From an uncultured Eubacteriales bacterium (GTDB taxonomy: Bacteria; Bacillota; Clostridia; Oscillospirales; CAG-272), in NCBI GenBank assembly GCA_934525675.1, contig CAKSZH010000010.1:28985-92984 (forward strand): a DNA stretch of 64,000 nt. Reading direction: 5' to 3'. The position numbers and the translations under genes were made by a program. The notes under the pieces are model-generated. The model searched no databases, was not told the DNA's origin, and was given only the letters and a program-made list of their open reading frames with translations. Shown one piece after another: positions 51,559 to 61,045 of the stretch. The stretch's first letter is position 1, and each line of letters begins with the position of its first letter.

Positions 51559-54500
51559 ATGATCTATCGTTTTGACAGCCCGACCTGCCTTAACGGCTGG
51601 TGGGATTTTTACCCGATCTACAAGGAAACCTATCCCCACAATCAGATTCCGACGGACGGTTGGGAGGAAGGGAAGTATCTCGTGCCCTCCTACTACAACG
51701 TCCCCGGTGACGGAATCATGTACGGCGGGGACGAGTTTTTCCACCCGTCGGGACTGTCCCCGAAGAAGTTCATTTCGGACAGATGCGAAAATCTGTTTGA
51801 CACCTTTCACTATCCCCGCAAGTGGTCTCTTGCCCATGCCGCGTGGGTGAAGAGAAAGCTGACGGTACACAAAACGCCCGGTAAACGGTATTTTCTCGTT
51901 TGCGAAGCGCTCGGACCCAAGGCGTGGATCTATCTGAACGGCAGAAACGTGAAGCTCTGCCGGGAGAATATGCTCCCGCAGGAGGTCGATCTCACCGATT
52001 ACCTCGACGAGGGGGAGAACACCCTCGCCATTCTGCTTGAAGACTACGAACGCAGTGATACGGGGCGGCATCTCTGGCCCTCCGGCAACTTCATTACGGC
52101 GGGTTTGTTCGGCATCTGGCAGGACGTGTACCTCATTGAAAAGAACGAGGTCTATCTCGACGACGTGACCATCGTGACCTCTGTCAGAGAAAAAACGCTG
52201 ACGCTCCGGTATACCGTGAAGAACCTCGGAAAGACCGCCCGTACTGTGACGATTCATCCGACCGTCAGCGGCTGGCGCGACGGAAGCGCCGGCGTGTCGG
52301 TCCCCGTTCTTACCGTAACGGTTCCGCGCTTTGACGAAGCACGCGCCGAGGTCACGGTCAGGTGGGAGTCTCCGGAACTCTGGGACGCGTTCCACCCCTA
52401 CCTCTACCGCCTTGTTTCGACACTTTCCGAAAACGGAGAAACCGTGGATACCATGACCGAGCGGTTCGGTTTCCGCGAGGTGTGGATCGACGGAAAGCAC
52501 GTCATGCTCAACGGTCACCCCGTCCACCTGTTTGCCGACTGGGGACACACCGTGACCTGCTTCTCCTGTGTGAAGGAATGGATTGAAAAGTGGTTCTCCA
52601 TGATGAAGGATACGGGGCTGAACGCCTCGCGCCTCCATACCCATCCTCATCCCAAGCTCGTCATGGATCTTGCGGACGAATGGGGTATCTATATTATCGG
52701 CGAGACGGGGGCACACGGCTCCGGCGGCATGCAGGCAAGCAGTACCGCGGAGTACTGGGATCACCTCCGCCGCCACATTTCCGATTTTATCAAGCGCGAC
52801 AAGAACAGCCCGTCGGTGCTTATGTGGAGCTGCGCCAACGAAATGCGTTGGGGCTGCGACGCGGACGACCGGATGCTCCGGATCGAGCTTGACCGTGTGA
52901 GACATCAGTTCAACCGCGAGGACCCGACGCGTCCCGCGTACCACGAGGGCGATACCTCGCTCTGGAACGAGAAGGAGCTGGAGGTCATCAGCCGTCACTA
53001 CGGCAAGGAATGCTCCGGCATCGGCTGGTGGGACGGAACACAGCCGCTCCACTGCGGCGAGGTCGGCAACTTCCACTACGCGGGCCCCAATAACTCTGTG
53101 CAGTTTGCCGGCGACCGCGGATACAGCAATTACCGCGATGTCAGCACGGCTTCCGCCAATGACGTGGCATGGATCGACGAGGACGGACGCGCGAACGGGG
53201 TGCTTTGCCTCGGGCAGTGGAATGTCTCCTGCCTCATGAACCTGCGGCGCAATGAAGAACACGAGTTTACCTACGATGATTACACCGTGCCCGGCATGAA
53301 GCCGCTATACGCGCACGAGGGCGCGTCGGAATTTGAATTCTGGAAGCCGGGGAAGGGCTACTGGACCCAGCCCGGCTGGGAACTGATCCGTCATGCGTTC
53401 CGTCCTTTCGCGGCGCTTTGCCTGTCGCGGCGGACGGGTTATCTGGCAGGAGCCGAACACCGGATCTCCCTGACGCTTGTCAACGACACCGCCGCGGATG
53501 CGGCGGGGAAGATTACCGTCGGCTTCCGCAAGGACGGCGCGGTGCTTGCTTCCGCCAAGGCGGATTTCTCGGTCGCAAGGGGGTATACCTCGGATGTGAC
53601 CCTGACCGTTCCCGCGTCGGATGCAGGCGGGGAGTGCGAGCTGTTTGTCACGGCGCTTTCTTCCGATGGCAGGGTGCTTGACGACTGGAATAAGACGGTC
53701 TGGCTCGAAGCCCCCGTGCTTGCGCCTGTTTCTTCTTCGGTCTGCGTAATCGGCGCCGGATACTTCCGCGAGCTTTTCCGCTCGGCGGGAATCCATGCGG
53801 ATTACCGTAACGAAACCGACGATCTGTCCGCTTATCGCCTGCTTGTCGTGGAAAAGAATGCAGTCACCGAGGGCAGCCGCCTCAACACGGCAGCGCGCGA
53901 ATTTGCGTCGCGCGGCGGACGCGTGCTCGTCTTTGAACAGCGTGTGTCGCTCTTCCCGGGACTGGTGCTCGAACCGAAGCAGATGCAGACGGCGTTCTTC
54001 CGTGCAGACGGACATCCCGTATTCCGCGGAATTGACGAGAAGGAACTGGGCTTCTGGTCGGACGATCCGTATTCGCTCCTGTCCGGTGACGGCTATGTAA
54101 CCACCTTCATGTACCGCAAGGATGACGGCTCCTACATGAAGCCGCTCCTCGATGCGGGTGAGGGCGGCTTCGGCACGGGCGACCTCGAATCCACGCCGCT
54201 CTTTGAAGCAAGAGAGGGCAAGGGACTCATCGTCTCCTGCCAGATGAATGTTTCCGACCGCTTCCGCACCATTCCCGCGGCAATGAAGCTCATCCGCAAT
54301 CTGCTGGCTTATGCAGATGGCTGGAGCGCGGAAAAATATCCTGCACCCGTAAAGTGCGTGTTTGCCGACAGCATAACCGATGCAAAGCTCCGCGCGGCGC
54401 TCGGCGCGGCAAAGGACGGGGCGAATGCGCTTGTCTTCCGCGCGTCCCGCCATACACTGGATGTCATCACCGAGGTAACCGGCATCCGCTTCCGCACCCA

Positions 54501-55497
54501 TACGGAACGGCTCGGTACGTGGAACTGCGTGAAGCATGAGAATGACGCGACCAACGCCGGCGTTTCCGACGCGGACCTCTGCGGCTACGAACGCTTTACC
54601 TATTGCAAGGCGGGAACGGCGGATCAGACAATTTCGGAATTCGTCATCCGCCCCGCAAAGGTTCTTCATCCTCTTCTTGAAACCTCGCCGGAAAGCTGTA
54701 TTTACAGTATGTGGCCCGGTTACGGCAGGACCGAAATTCTCCGCGCCTATACCGCGACACGCTTCTGCTACGGCGAAAAACTGCCGCATGAACTGCTTGC
54801 CGGCTGGTTTGCTTACGGAAAGGGAAGAGTGTATTTCTCGGCCTTCCACCCGGTGTCCGTGGAGCGTGACCGCTTCCGCCGGTTTGAAAATCAGCTTCGC
54901 CGCTCGCTCGGCGACGATCCGATGAAGGGCAAGCAAAGCCCGCTTCACGGCGACGCTGTCGTGGACACCAACCCGTCCGGCAAGGGCTACCCCGAGATTG
55001 CGTACTTTTTCTCCGGGAAACTGACCGACGCGGAATTGAAAGAAAAGCTGGAGCTCTGCGCATATCAGACCGAACGGATGGAATATTCCCCGATTCTCTT
55101 TGACGGCAGCTTCCACGAGGCGGAAGCCGCTGACGGCGTGTTTGCCGCGGTGTCCGCTGATGGTGCACCCGTGTATATGTACAGCCGACTGAATTCTCCG
55201 TCCGTCCGTAAGAACTTCGGTTCCGACCAGGCAATTCCCGACCCCGGCGCGCAGACCTTCCTTGACGTGTATGCCGACGGAGCGACCGACCTGTACATCA
55301 ACGGGCGGCATATCGGGCACGCAGTCTCCGAGAACGGAAGGGCTACCTACCCCGACATTGAACTGGAATCCGGGCTCAATCACATTCTGCTCGTCTTCCG
55401 TCCCGCCACCGGGGATCCGACCGTCAAGACCGCATGGCGGAACATTGTCCGCCACCCCGAAACGGGCTTCCGGTTTGACAGAATGCCGCAGTGGTAA
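51559..55497 (+). CDS. Very large GH2-family glycosidase
   Basis: A 1312-residue cytoplasmic protein (no signal peptide). Residues ~1-330 form the GH2 jelly-roll and Ig-like domains (SLAHAAWVKRKLTV, FITAGLFGIWQDVYLIEKN). The TIM barrel holds the predicted acid/base Glu428 in SCANEMRW and the predicted nucleophile Glu501 in HCGEVGNF. The ~700 residues after the barrel are far longer than in LacZ or GusA. They include Ig-like and flavodoxin- or amidotransferase-like stretches (SSSVCVIGAGYFRELFRSAG, ALVFRASRHTLDVI) that I cannot assign. In the xylAB context a beta-xyloside- or arabinose-type substrate is plausible but unproven. Confidence 0.85.
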   Translation: MIYRFDSPTCLNGWWDFYPIYKETYPHNQIPTDGWEEGKYLVPSYYNVPGDGIMYGGDEFFHPSGLSPKKFISDRCENLFDTFHYPRKWSLAHAAWVKRKLTVHKTPGKRYFLVCEALGPKAWIYLNGRNVKLCRENMLPQEVDLTDYLDEGENTLAILLEDYERSDTGRHLWPSGNFITAGLFGIWQDVYLIEKNEVYLDDVTIVTSVREKTLTLRYTVKNLGKTARTVTIHPTVSGWRDGSAGVSVPVLTVTVPRFDEARAEVTVRWESPELWDAFHPYLYRLVSTLSENGETVDTMTERFGFREVWIDGKHVMLNGHPVHLFADWGHTVTCFSCVKEWIEKWFSMMKDTGLNASRLHTHPHPKLVMDLADEWGIYIIGETGAHGSGGMQASSTAEYWDHLRRHISDFIKRDKNSPSVLMWSCANEMRWGCDADDRMLRIELDRVRHQFNREDPTRPAYHEGDTSLWNEKELEVISRHYGKECSGIGWWDGTQPLHCGEVGNFHYAGPNNSVQFAGDRGYSNYRDVSTASANDVAWIDEDGRANGVLCLGQWNVSCLMNLRRNEEHEFTYDDYTVPGMKPLYAHEGASEFEFWKPGKGYWTQPGWELIRHAFRPFAALCLSRRTGYLAGAEHRISLTLVNDTAADAAGKITVGFRKDGAVLASAKADFSVARGYTSDVTLTVPASDAGGECELFVTALSSDGRVLDDWNKTVWLEAPVLAPVSSSVCVIGAGYFRELFRSAGIHADYRNETDDLSAYRLLVVEKNAVTEGSRLNTAAREFASRGGRVLVFEQRVSLFPGLVLEPKQMQTAFFRADGHPVFRGIDEKELGFWSDDPYSLLSGDGYVTTFMYRKDDGSYMKPLLDAGEGGFGTGDLESTPLFEAREGKGLIVSCQMNVSDRFRTIPAAMKLIRNLLAYADGWSAEKYPAPVKCVFADSITDAKLRAALGAAKDGANALVFRASRHTLDVITEVTGIRFRTHTERLGTWNCVKHENDATNAGVSDADLCGYERFTYCKAGTADQTISEFVIRPAKVLHPLLETSPESCIYSMWPGYGRTEILRAYTATRFCYGEKLPHELLAGWFAYGKGRVYFSAFHPVSVERDRFRRFENQLRRSLGDDPMKGKQSPLHGDAVVDTNPSGKGYPEIAYFFSGKLTDAELKEKLELCAYQTERMEYSPILFDGSFHEAEAADGVFAAVSADGAPVYMYSRLNSPSVRKNFGSDQAIPDPGAQTFLDVYADGATDLYINGRHIGHAVSENGRATYPDIELESGLNHILLVFRPATGDPTVKTAWRNIVRHPETGFRFDRMPQW

Positions 55498-55545
55498 GAG
55501 AATATACCGTCACCTGAATTAAAGAATCTTTGAGAGGAAAAACAT

Positions 55546-57279
55546 ATGAGCATTCCGAGACCCGAATACCCGCGCCCCGGCGCGGTCAGAGAAAAATGGA
55601 TGAACCTCAACGGTGCGTGGGACTACGTAACCGACAACGGCAACAGCGGCTACGCCCGCGGGCTGGCGGAAGGGAAACCGGAGGACTTCAAGGGGAAGAT
55701 CACGGTTCCGTTCTGCCGCGAGAGTGTGCTTTCCGGCATCGGCGACATTGACTACTGCTTCACTTCGTGGTACCGCCGGGAAGTGGAATTCCCGGGAGAC
55801 TGGCTGGAGAACGAAAACCGCGTGCTTCTGCACGTTGGAGCGTGCGATTACCGTGCCGATGTATTTGTAAACGGAAAACTCGCCGGTACCCATACGGGCG
55901 GTTACAGCTCGTTTACCGTTGACCTGACCGATTTTCTCGCGGACGGCAAGGGGCTCCTCGTCATCCATGCGGAAGATTACTCCAAAGACGATCATCAGCC
56001 GCGTGGCAAGCAGTCAAACAATTATGCGTCGGCAGGCTGCTTCTATACCCGTACCACGGGCATCTGGCAGACGGTCTGGTGCGAATGTGTCCCGGCCGCC
56101 CACATTGTCACAACCAAATTCTATCCCGATATTCACAAGAAGACCCTCTGTGCCGAGGTGTTCACCTGCGGTGCTGTGGACGGTCTGACGGTGAAAGCGA
56201 CCGCGACCTATCACGGAAAGACGGTCGGCATGGACACGGCGGTTATTGAGAAGTCCCGCGCGGTGCTCACGATTGCACTGGACGAACTTCACCTCTGGGA
56301 CGTCGGCAAGCCCGAACTGTATGATCTGGTTCTCACGGTCGGGGACGACACCCTGACTTCCTATTTCGGAATGCGCTCTATCGGTCTTGTTGACGGAATC
56401 TTGTATCTCAACGACCGTCCCGTGTTCCAGCGTCTTGTGCTGGATCAGGGGTTCTATCCGGACGGCATCTACACCGCTCCGACCGATGAAGCCCTGAAGG
56501 GCGATATTCTCCGCTCCATGGAGATGGGCTTCAACGGCGCGCGCCTGCACGAAAAGGTATTCGAGGAACGGTTCCTTTACTATTGCGATACGCTCGGCTA
56601 TATTGTCTGGGGCGAATTTCCCAACTGGGGCGCCAACATCGGCGCGGATTACGGCTGGGGTGCGATCCTCCCCGAATGGCTGGAGGTCCTGAAGCGCGAC
56701 TTCAATCATCCCGCCATCATCGGCTGGTGCCCGCTCAATGAAACACAGCCCAACACGCAGGATTCCTTTACCCGGATGCTCGCGGGACTGACCCGCGCCT
56801 ATGACCCGACGCGCCTGTACATCGACGCCTCCGGCTGGGTACACTCGGACGGCGTGACGGACATTTACGACCTGCACTGCTACGAGCAGGATCCCGAAAA
56901 GTTCCGGAAGGAATGGCTGGAGCCGAACGGCGGGGAAAACACTCCCGACCTGCATTGCCTCAATCCCGGTCAGCCCTGCCGCAAGCCGTTCACCTTTGTT
57001 TCCGAATACGGCGGAACCTGGTGGGCACCCGAGGCGGGCGAAGCGGGCTGGGGCTACGGCGAGACCCCCAAAGCGCCCGATGAAGTGGTTGCCCGTTTCC
57101 GCGGGCTCACCGAGGCACTCCTGAACGATCCCAAAATGGGCGGACTCTGCTACACCCAACTGACCGACGTGGAGCAGGAGAAGAACGGACTTTATACCTA
57201 TGACCGTCAGCCGAAGTTTGACCCGGAGACCATTGCGGCGATTCTCCGGCAACCCGCGGCGATCGAAAAGAAAGCCTGA
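55546..57279 (+). CDS. GH2-family beta-glycosidase
   Basis: A 577-residue GH2 enzyme with the compact sugar-binding, Ig-like and TIM-barrel layout. It starts PRPEYPRPGAVREKWMNLNG. The acid/base is Glu399 in GWCPLNETQ, and the nucleophile is Glu487 in FVSEYGGTWW. No signal peptide. It follows the giant GH2 gene by 48 bp with GAGAGGAAAA before the ATG and is surely cotranscribed. It could be a beta-galactosidase, glucuronidase or arabinosidase; the key specificity residues are not decisive by eye. Confidence 0.88.
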   Translation: MSIPRPEYPRPGAVREKWMNLNGAWDYVTDNGNSGYARGLAEGKPEDFKGKITVPFCRESVLSGIGDIDYCFTSWYRREVEFPGDWLENENRVLLHVGACDYRADVFVNGKLAGTHTGGYSSFTVDLTDFLADGKGLLVIHAEDYSKDDHQPRGKQSNNYASAGCFYTRTTGIWQTVWCECVPAAHIVTTKFYPDIHKKTLCAEVFTCGAVDGLTVKATATYHGKTVGMDTAVIEKSRAVLTIALDELHLWDVGKPELYDLVLTVGDDTLTSYFGMRSIGLVDGILYLNDRPVFQRLVLDQGFYPDGIYTAPTDEALKGDILRSMEMGFNGARLHEKVFEERFLYYCDTLGYIVWGEFPNWGANIGADYGWGAILPEWLEVLKRDFNHPAIIGWCPLNETQPNTQDSFTRMLAGLTRAYDPTRLYIDASGWVHSDGVTDIYDLHCYEQDPEKFRKEWLEPNGGENTPDLHCLNPGQPCRKPFTFVSEYGGTWWAPEAGEAGWGYGETPKAPDEVVARFRGLTEALLNDPKMGGLCYTQLTDVEQEKNGLYTYDRQPKFDPETIAAILRQPAAIEKKA

Positions 57280-57397
57280 ATTTGCGGTTTTTGCATGGAA
57301 GGAGCTTATATCCTGTGCTCTGAGTTTTTTCAGGTATCCCGTTTTTTGCGGTGTGTACTGAAAGTGTAAAAATATGTCGGACCGGGGGCAAATAGGA

Positions 57398-57426
57398 TTG
57401 ACAAACGTCCTCCGTCAGGGTATAAT
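57398..57426 (+). promoter_or_regulatory. Promoter of the ROK glucokinase
   Basis: TTGACA (57398-57403), 17 bp and TATAAT (57421-57426), perfect consensus. Confidence 0.88.
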
Positions 57427-57464
57427 GAAACGGGATCGACAGGATCCCGGAGAGGTGAAAAAGT

Positions 57465-58427
57465 ATGTATCGAATCGGTATTGATCTTGGCGGTACCAAT
57501 ATTGCCGTCGGAATCGTCAACGACGAATATCATATCGTGCGCAAGGACAGCGTGCCGACCGGCGCGACCCGTCCCGGCGCTGAAATTGTGAAGGACATGG
57601 CGGATCTTTGCCGCAAGGTGGCAGAGGACGCGGGGATTGCGTTCTCCGACATCCTGTCGGTGGGTGTTGCGTCTCCCGGCATGATCAACGCGAAGGAAGG
57701 CGTGGTCAAATACGCGAACAACCTGCCGTTCGAGGAATTTCCGATTGCCCGTATGCTTTCGGAACAGCTTGACGGCAAACAGGTTTTTGTGGAGAACGAT
57801 GCAAACGCCGCGGCATGGGGCGAAGCGATTGCCGGAGCCGGACAGGGAACTGCCGATTCCGTCATGGTTACGCTCGGTACCGGTGTCGGCGGGGGCGTCA
57901 TCATTGACCATAAGGTCTATTCCGGCTTCAACGGAGCGGGAGCGGAACCCGGTCACACCGTGATTGCGTTCGGCGGGGAAAAATGTACCTGCGGCAGACG
58001 CGGCTGCTGGGAAGCGTATTCCTCTGCAACGGCGCTGATCCGCATGACCCGCGAAAAACTGGAGGAGTGCGAAAAGACCGGACGCAAGACCATGATGTCG
58101 GATCTTGTGAAAGAGCGCGGCAAGGTAACGGGACGCACGGCGTTCCAGGCGTTCCGTGCCGGTGACGAAGCGGGCAAAGAGGTCGTGGATACCTACATGG
58201 ATTACCTCGCCTGCGGCGTGACCAACATGATCAACATCTTCCAGCCGGAGGTGATTTCCATCGGCGGAGGGATTTCCGGCGAGGGACAGCTTCTCGTTGA
58301 TATGCTGACCAAGCGCGTCCGCCGCGAGCAATACGGTGTCGGTCACGCGGAAAACACCGAGATCCGCATTGCCAGACTCGGCAATGATGCGGGCATCGTC
58401 GGTGCCGCAGTCCTCGGAATGGAATAA
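57465..58427 (+). CDS. glcK: ROK-family glucokinase
   Basis: A 320-residue ATP-dependent glucose kinase that feeds glycolysis with glucose 6-phosphate. ATP-binding is by IGIDLGGTNIAVGIV, the catalytic Asp lies in VENDANAAAWGE, and VTLGTGVGGGVI follows. The ROK zinc site is EPGHTVI followed by CTCGRRGCWEAYSS. There is no helix-turn-helix, so it is an enzyme rather than a ROK repressor. It is monocistronic, with its own promoter and terminator. Confidence 0.94.
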   Translation: MYRIGIDLGGTNIAVGIVNDEYHIVRKDSVPTGATRPGAEIVKDMADLCRKVAEDAGIAFSDILSVGVASPGMINAKEGVVKYANNLPFEEFPIARMLSEQLDGKQVFVENDANAAAWGEAIAGAGQGTADSVMVTLGTGVGGGVIIDHKVYSGFNGAGAEPGHTVIAFGGEKCTCGRRGCWEAYSSATALIRMTREKLEECEKTGRKTMMSDLVKERGKVTGRTAFQAFRAGDEAGKEVVDTYMDYLACGVTNMINIFQPEVISIGGGISGEGQLLVDMLTKRVRREQYGVGHAENTEIRIARLGNDAGIVGAAVLGME

Positions 58428-58442
58428 TTAGCGTGAAATCCG

Positions 58443-58479
58443 AAAACCCGCCGCGTCCCTTTGGGACGCGGCGGGTTTT
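58443..58479. terminator. Bidirectional terminator
   Basis: A 17-bp stem (from AAAACCCGCCGCGTCCC) with a TTT loop, ending in TTTT. It lies between two converging genes. Confidence 0.92.
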
Positions 58480-58499
58480 GTGAGTTCGGAAAAAATCCG

Positions 58500-59573
58500 T
58501 CAGGCAACGATCACCGTGGTCAGCACCAGATAGCCGGCATACAGGCAAAGCATGAATACCCCCTGCCAGCGCGAGAATTTTTTTGTGATGAGCGAAGGGG
58601 CAACCGCCGCGGCGCAGAGGATCAGCGACGCGGGAAGATCGACCCGCGCGACGGTCTCGGTAACAGGGAGATTCCCGCCGTACACCAGCGCGCAGAGGGG
58701 GAGGATCAGCGTGAGGTCGATAATATTCGCGCCGATAATGTTTCCTGCGGACAGCGAGCCCTGCTTTTTGATAATTGCCGTGATTGCGGTCACAAATTCC
58801 GGAAGCGAGGTGCCGATCGCTACGATTGTGACAGAGATCACACGATCAGACACTCCCATAAAGCCCGCAAGGAGGCTTGCGTTGTCCACGAGGAGATCCG
58901 CGCCGAACACGATCCCGACGGTACCGAGCAGAAATTTGACGATATTGGTGCCGATCTCCTTTTTCCCGGGCTTCGGGCGAATGGCTCCGGTTTCGTTGTC
59001 GTTCTGCATTTCCGCTCTTGCAGATCGCACGTTTTCAAAGACGGCGAGCGCAAACAGAATGAGCAGCAGAATGCTCGGAAGGATTCCGAATCCGATCACG
59101 CCGTTGTAAGAGAGCAGTCCGAACACGACGATGACTACGGCGGCACCCGACATCAGCGCCATTTTGACGGCGTAGTCTTTTCTTTTGATGATTGCCGGCA
59201 TACAGACCATGCTGATGCCGAGGATCAGTCCGAGGTTTGCGGTAACGGAACCGACCGCGTTGCCGATCGCCATGTCCACCATGCTGCTTGCCTCTGCCGC
59301 GGAGGCACCCGAAAGGAGCATCCGGTGCCCGTCCGCCGCGGCGAACAGGGAAACGAGCAGCTCCGGAAGCGTGGTTGCCAGACTGACAACGGTCGCGCCG
59401 ACGATCAGCTTCGGGATCCCGGAAATCTCCGCAAACCACGATGCCGCGTCCACGAACCAGTCGCCGCCTTTGATGATCATGACCAGTCCCACGCCAAGGA
59501 AAACCAGATAGACCAGAAGCTCCGGCAACCCGGCTCCGGTCAGGGAAGAGGAAATCAGATCTCCGATACCCAT
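58500..59573 (-). CDS. CaxA/YrbG-type cation (Na+/Ca2+ or Mn2+) antiporter
   Basis: A 357-residue member of the Ca2+:cation antiporter superfamily with about ten membrane helices. The two inverted alpha repeats are clear: GATVVSLATTLPELLVSL with IGNAVGSVTANLGL, and VAIGTSLPEFVTAITA with GNIIGANIIDLTLIL. Start ATG 59573 has AAGGAG 9 bases upstream. The leader contains a probable yybP-ykoY manganese riboswitch with a terminator, so export of Mn2+ (or Ca2+/Mn2+ homeostasis) is the likely role. It is the only gene in its transcript. Confidence 0.9.
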   Translation of the reverse strand: MGIGDLISSSLTGAGLPELLVYLVFLGVGLVMIIKGGDWFVDAASWFAEISGIPKLIVGATVVSLATTLPELLVSLFAAADGHRMLLSGASAAEASSMVDMAIGNAVGSVTANLGLILGISMVCMPAIIKRKDYAVKMALMSGAAVVIVVFGLLSYNGVIGFGILPSILLLILFALAVFENVRSARAEMQNDNETGAIRPKPGKKEIGTNIVKFLLGTVGIVFGADLLVDNASLLAGFMGVSDRVISVTIVAIGTSLPEFVTAITAIIKKQGSLSAGNIIGANIIDLTLILPLCALVYGGNLPVTETVARVDLPASLILCAAAVAPSLITKKFSRWQGVFMLCLYAGYLVLTTVIVA

Positions 59574-59590
59574 GTCAATTCTCCTTACAT

Positions 59591-59628
59591 AAAAAATAAA
59601 CCCACATGCGGCGTGTGCCACACATGAG
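59591..59628 (-). terminator. Riboswitch expression-platform terminator
   Basis: On the minus strand CTCATGTGTGG and CCGCATGTGGG form an 11-bp stem (with G-T pairs) around CACACG (59628-59601). TTTATTTTTT (59600-59591) follows, just before the ribosome binding site. Confidence 0.8.
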
Positions 59629-59717
59629 TCTCACTGTCAAGAACAAGCCAGACGGTCCCCCGTCAGTATGTTGACTTGTCCGCGCCGAGGCGCCAATTAC
59701 TCCCTCACGGAATGTAC
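59612..59717 (-). ncRNA. Probable yybP-ykoY (Mn2+) riboswitch
   Basis: The leader reads GAGGGAGTAATT near its 5' end, then GTCAACATACTGA, and near its 3' end TTCTTGACAGTGAGACTC. These match the conserved elements of the yybP-ykoY family (GGGGAGUA..., internal loop, ...GUGAGACU) as I recall it. The 5' end GTACAT (59717-59712) can pair with ATGTGT, which is also the 5' arm of the terminator. Metal-stabilised P1 would therefore prevent termination (an ON switch). The downstream antiporter belongs to a family known to be controlled by this class. A covariance-model search would settle it. Confidence 0.82.
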
Positions 59718-59723
59718 CTGTAC

Positions 59724-59752
59724 ATTATAACATACGGGGCAGGGCTTGTCAA
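59724..59752 (-). promoter_or_regulatory. Promoter of the riboswitch-antiporter transcript
   Basis: Minus strand TTGACA (59752-59747), 17 bp and TATAAT (59729-59724). Confidence 0.9.
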
Positions 59753-59770
59753 GAAAATTTGCAAAAAGTA

Positions 59771-59799
59771 TTTACTTTAGTATGTGAAAGTGTTAGAAT
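59771..59799 (+). promoter_or_regulatory. Promoter of the yerC gene
   Basis: TTTACT (59771-59776), 17 bp and TAGAAT (59794-59799). Confidence 0.65.
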
Positions 59800-59832
59800 G
59801 ATAAAAGAATAAAGAAATAAAGGAGGGCTCCT

Positions 59833-60138
59833 ATGGCGAGCAAACTGAAGGACGCCGAGATGGACTATCTCTTCCGCGGGATCCTGTCACTCAGGAATGT
59901 TGAGGAGTGCTACGACTTTTTTGAAGACCTCTGCACCGTTTCCGAATTGCAGGAAATGTCGAGACGGATGCGCGCGGCAAGAATGCTGCGGGACAATACT
60001 GTTTATAATGAGATCGCGGAGAAGACCGGACTCAGTACCGCAACCATCAGCCGTGTCAACCGCAGTCTCAAGTACGGAAACGACGGTTACGCGCAGGTGT
60101 TGGATCGTCTTGACGAAGAGGACAGACAGGGCAAATGA
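59833..60138 (+). CDS. yerC: YerC/YecD family TrpR-related regulator
   Basis: A 101-residue all-helical protein of the TrpR superfamily. The family core is FEDLCTVSELQEMSRRMRAA, and the helix-turn-helix is NEIAEKTGLSTATISRVNRS. It binds DNA as a dimer by analogy with TrpR, but the tryptophan-pocket residues are not evident and the regulon of YerC is unknown to me. AGGAGG is upstream. The stop overlaps the methyltransferase start (ATGA). Confidence 0.93.
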   Translation: MASKLKDAEMDYLFRGILSLRNVEECYDFFEDLCTVSELQEMSRRMRAARMLRDNTVYNEIAEKTGLSTATISRVNRSLKYGNDGYAQVLDRLDEEDRQGK

Positions 60139-60908
60139 TCGGCTGTGAAGGGTACCGCGCAATTGCGCGGGTATATGATAAGCTGAACGCGGAGATCGAC
60201 TACCGGGCTTGGGCGGATCGGATCGAGGCGGCGTTTGACCGTTTTCTTCCCGCGCGCCCGGAGCTGGTGCTGGACCTTGCCTGCGGAACCGGCAGAATGA
60301 CGCGGGAATTATCCCGCCGTGGGTACGACATGATCGGCGTGGACGGAAGCGGGGAAATGCTGTCCGAGGCGTATGCCCGCGCGGGTGACGAGAAAATGCC
60401 GCTGTATCTCTGTCAGGATATGCGGTCGTTTGAGTTGTACGGTACGGTCGGGGCGGTCATCTCCTGCCTTGACAGTGTGAATTATCTGCTCACCGAGGAA
60501 GACCTGACCGCGTGCTTTGCCGGAGTCCATAATTATCTGGACCCGGACGGGCTGTTTTTCTTTGACGTCAATTCGCCGGAAAAATTCCGCCGGGTGTACG
60601 CGAATAACGCGTATATCCTGGAGGACGAGCTGGACGGCGCCGACATATATTGCGGCTGGCAGAACGAATTTGATGAGAAGACGGGCATCTGCGATTTTTA
60701 TCTGTCCCTTTTTGAGGAACAGGCGGACGGCGGGTATCGGCGCTCGGACGAGCACCAGAGGGAGCGGTGTTACCCGCTTGAAACCTTGAAGAAATTGCTT
60801 GATGTCACCGGTTTTGAATTTCTCGGCGTGTTCGGGGGTAAATCGTTTGACCCGCCGGAGCCGGATGCAGAGCGCTGGTATCTTGCCGCAAGGTGTAAGA
60901 AGCCGTGA
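60135..60908 (+). CDS. Class I SAM-dependent methyltransferase
   Basis: A 257-residue methyltransferase with SAM motif I LVLDLACGTGRMTRELSRRG (about residues 43-62). Motif II is MIGVDGSGEML, motif III MRSF and a motif IV-type VISCLDSVNYL. It resembles the widespread clostridial small-molecule methyltransferases near yerC and hslO; the substrate is unknown. It is translationally coupled to yerC by a 4-bp overlap. hslO follows after 137 bp. Confidence 0.88.
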   Translation: MIGCEGYRAIARVYDKLNAEIDYRAWADRIEAAFDRFLPARPELVLDLACGTGRMTRELSRRGYDMIGVDGSGEMLSEAYARAGDEKMPLYLCQDMRSFELYGTVGAVISCLDSVNYLLTEEDLTACFAGVHNYLDPDGLFFFDVNSPEKFRRVYANNAYILEDELDGADIYCGWQNEFDEKTGICDFYLSLFEEQADGGYRRSDEHQRERCYPLETLKKLLDVTGFEFLGVFGGKSFDPPEPDAERWYLAARCKKP

Positions 60909-61045
60909 CCGAAATGTTCCCCGCATGGTAAAGGAGTGCCCCGTTTGATGCCGGCTGTCGCCGACCGGACGGAGAATCTCCTGGAATGTGCCGGGAAAAA
61001 CACAGGTCAAACATATTACAGGGAATGAAATAAAGAGGATAGAGA

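Noticed and set aside
53305..55455. 716-codon minus-strand frame opposite the giant GH2
   Set aside because: It is the antisense of a confirmed glycosidase frame and has no start signal.
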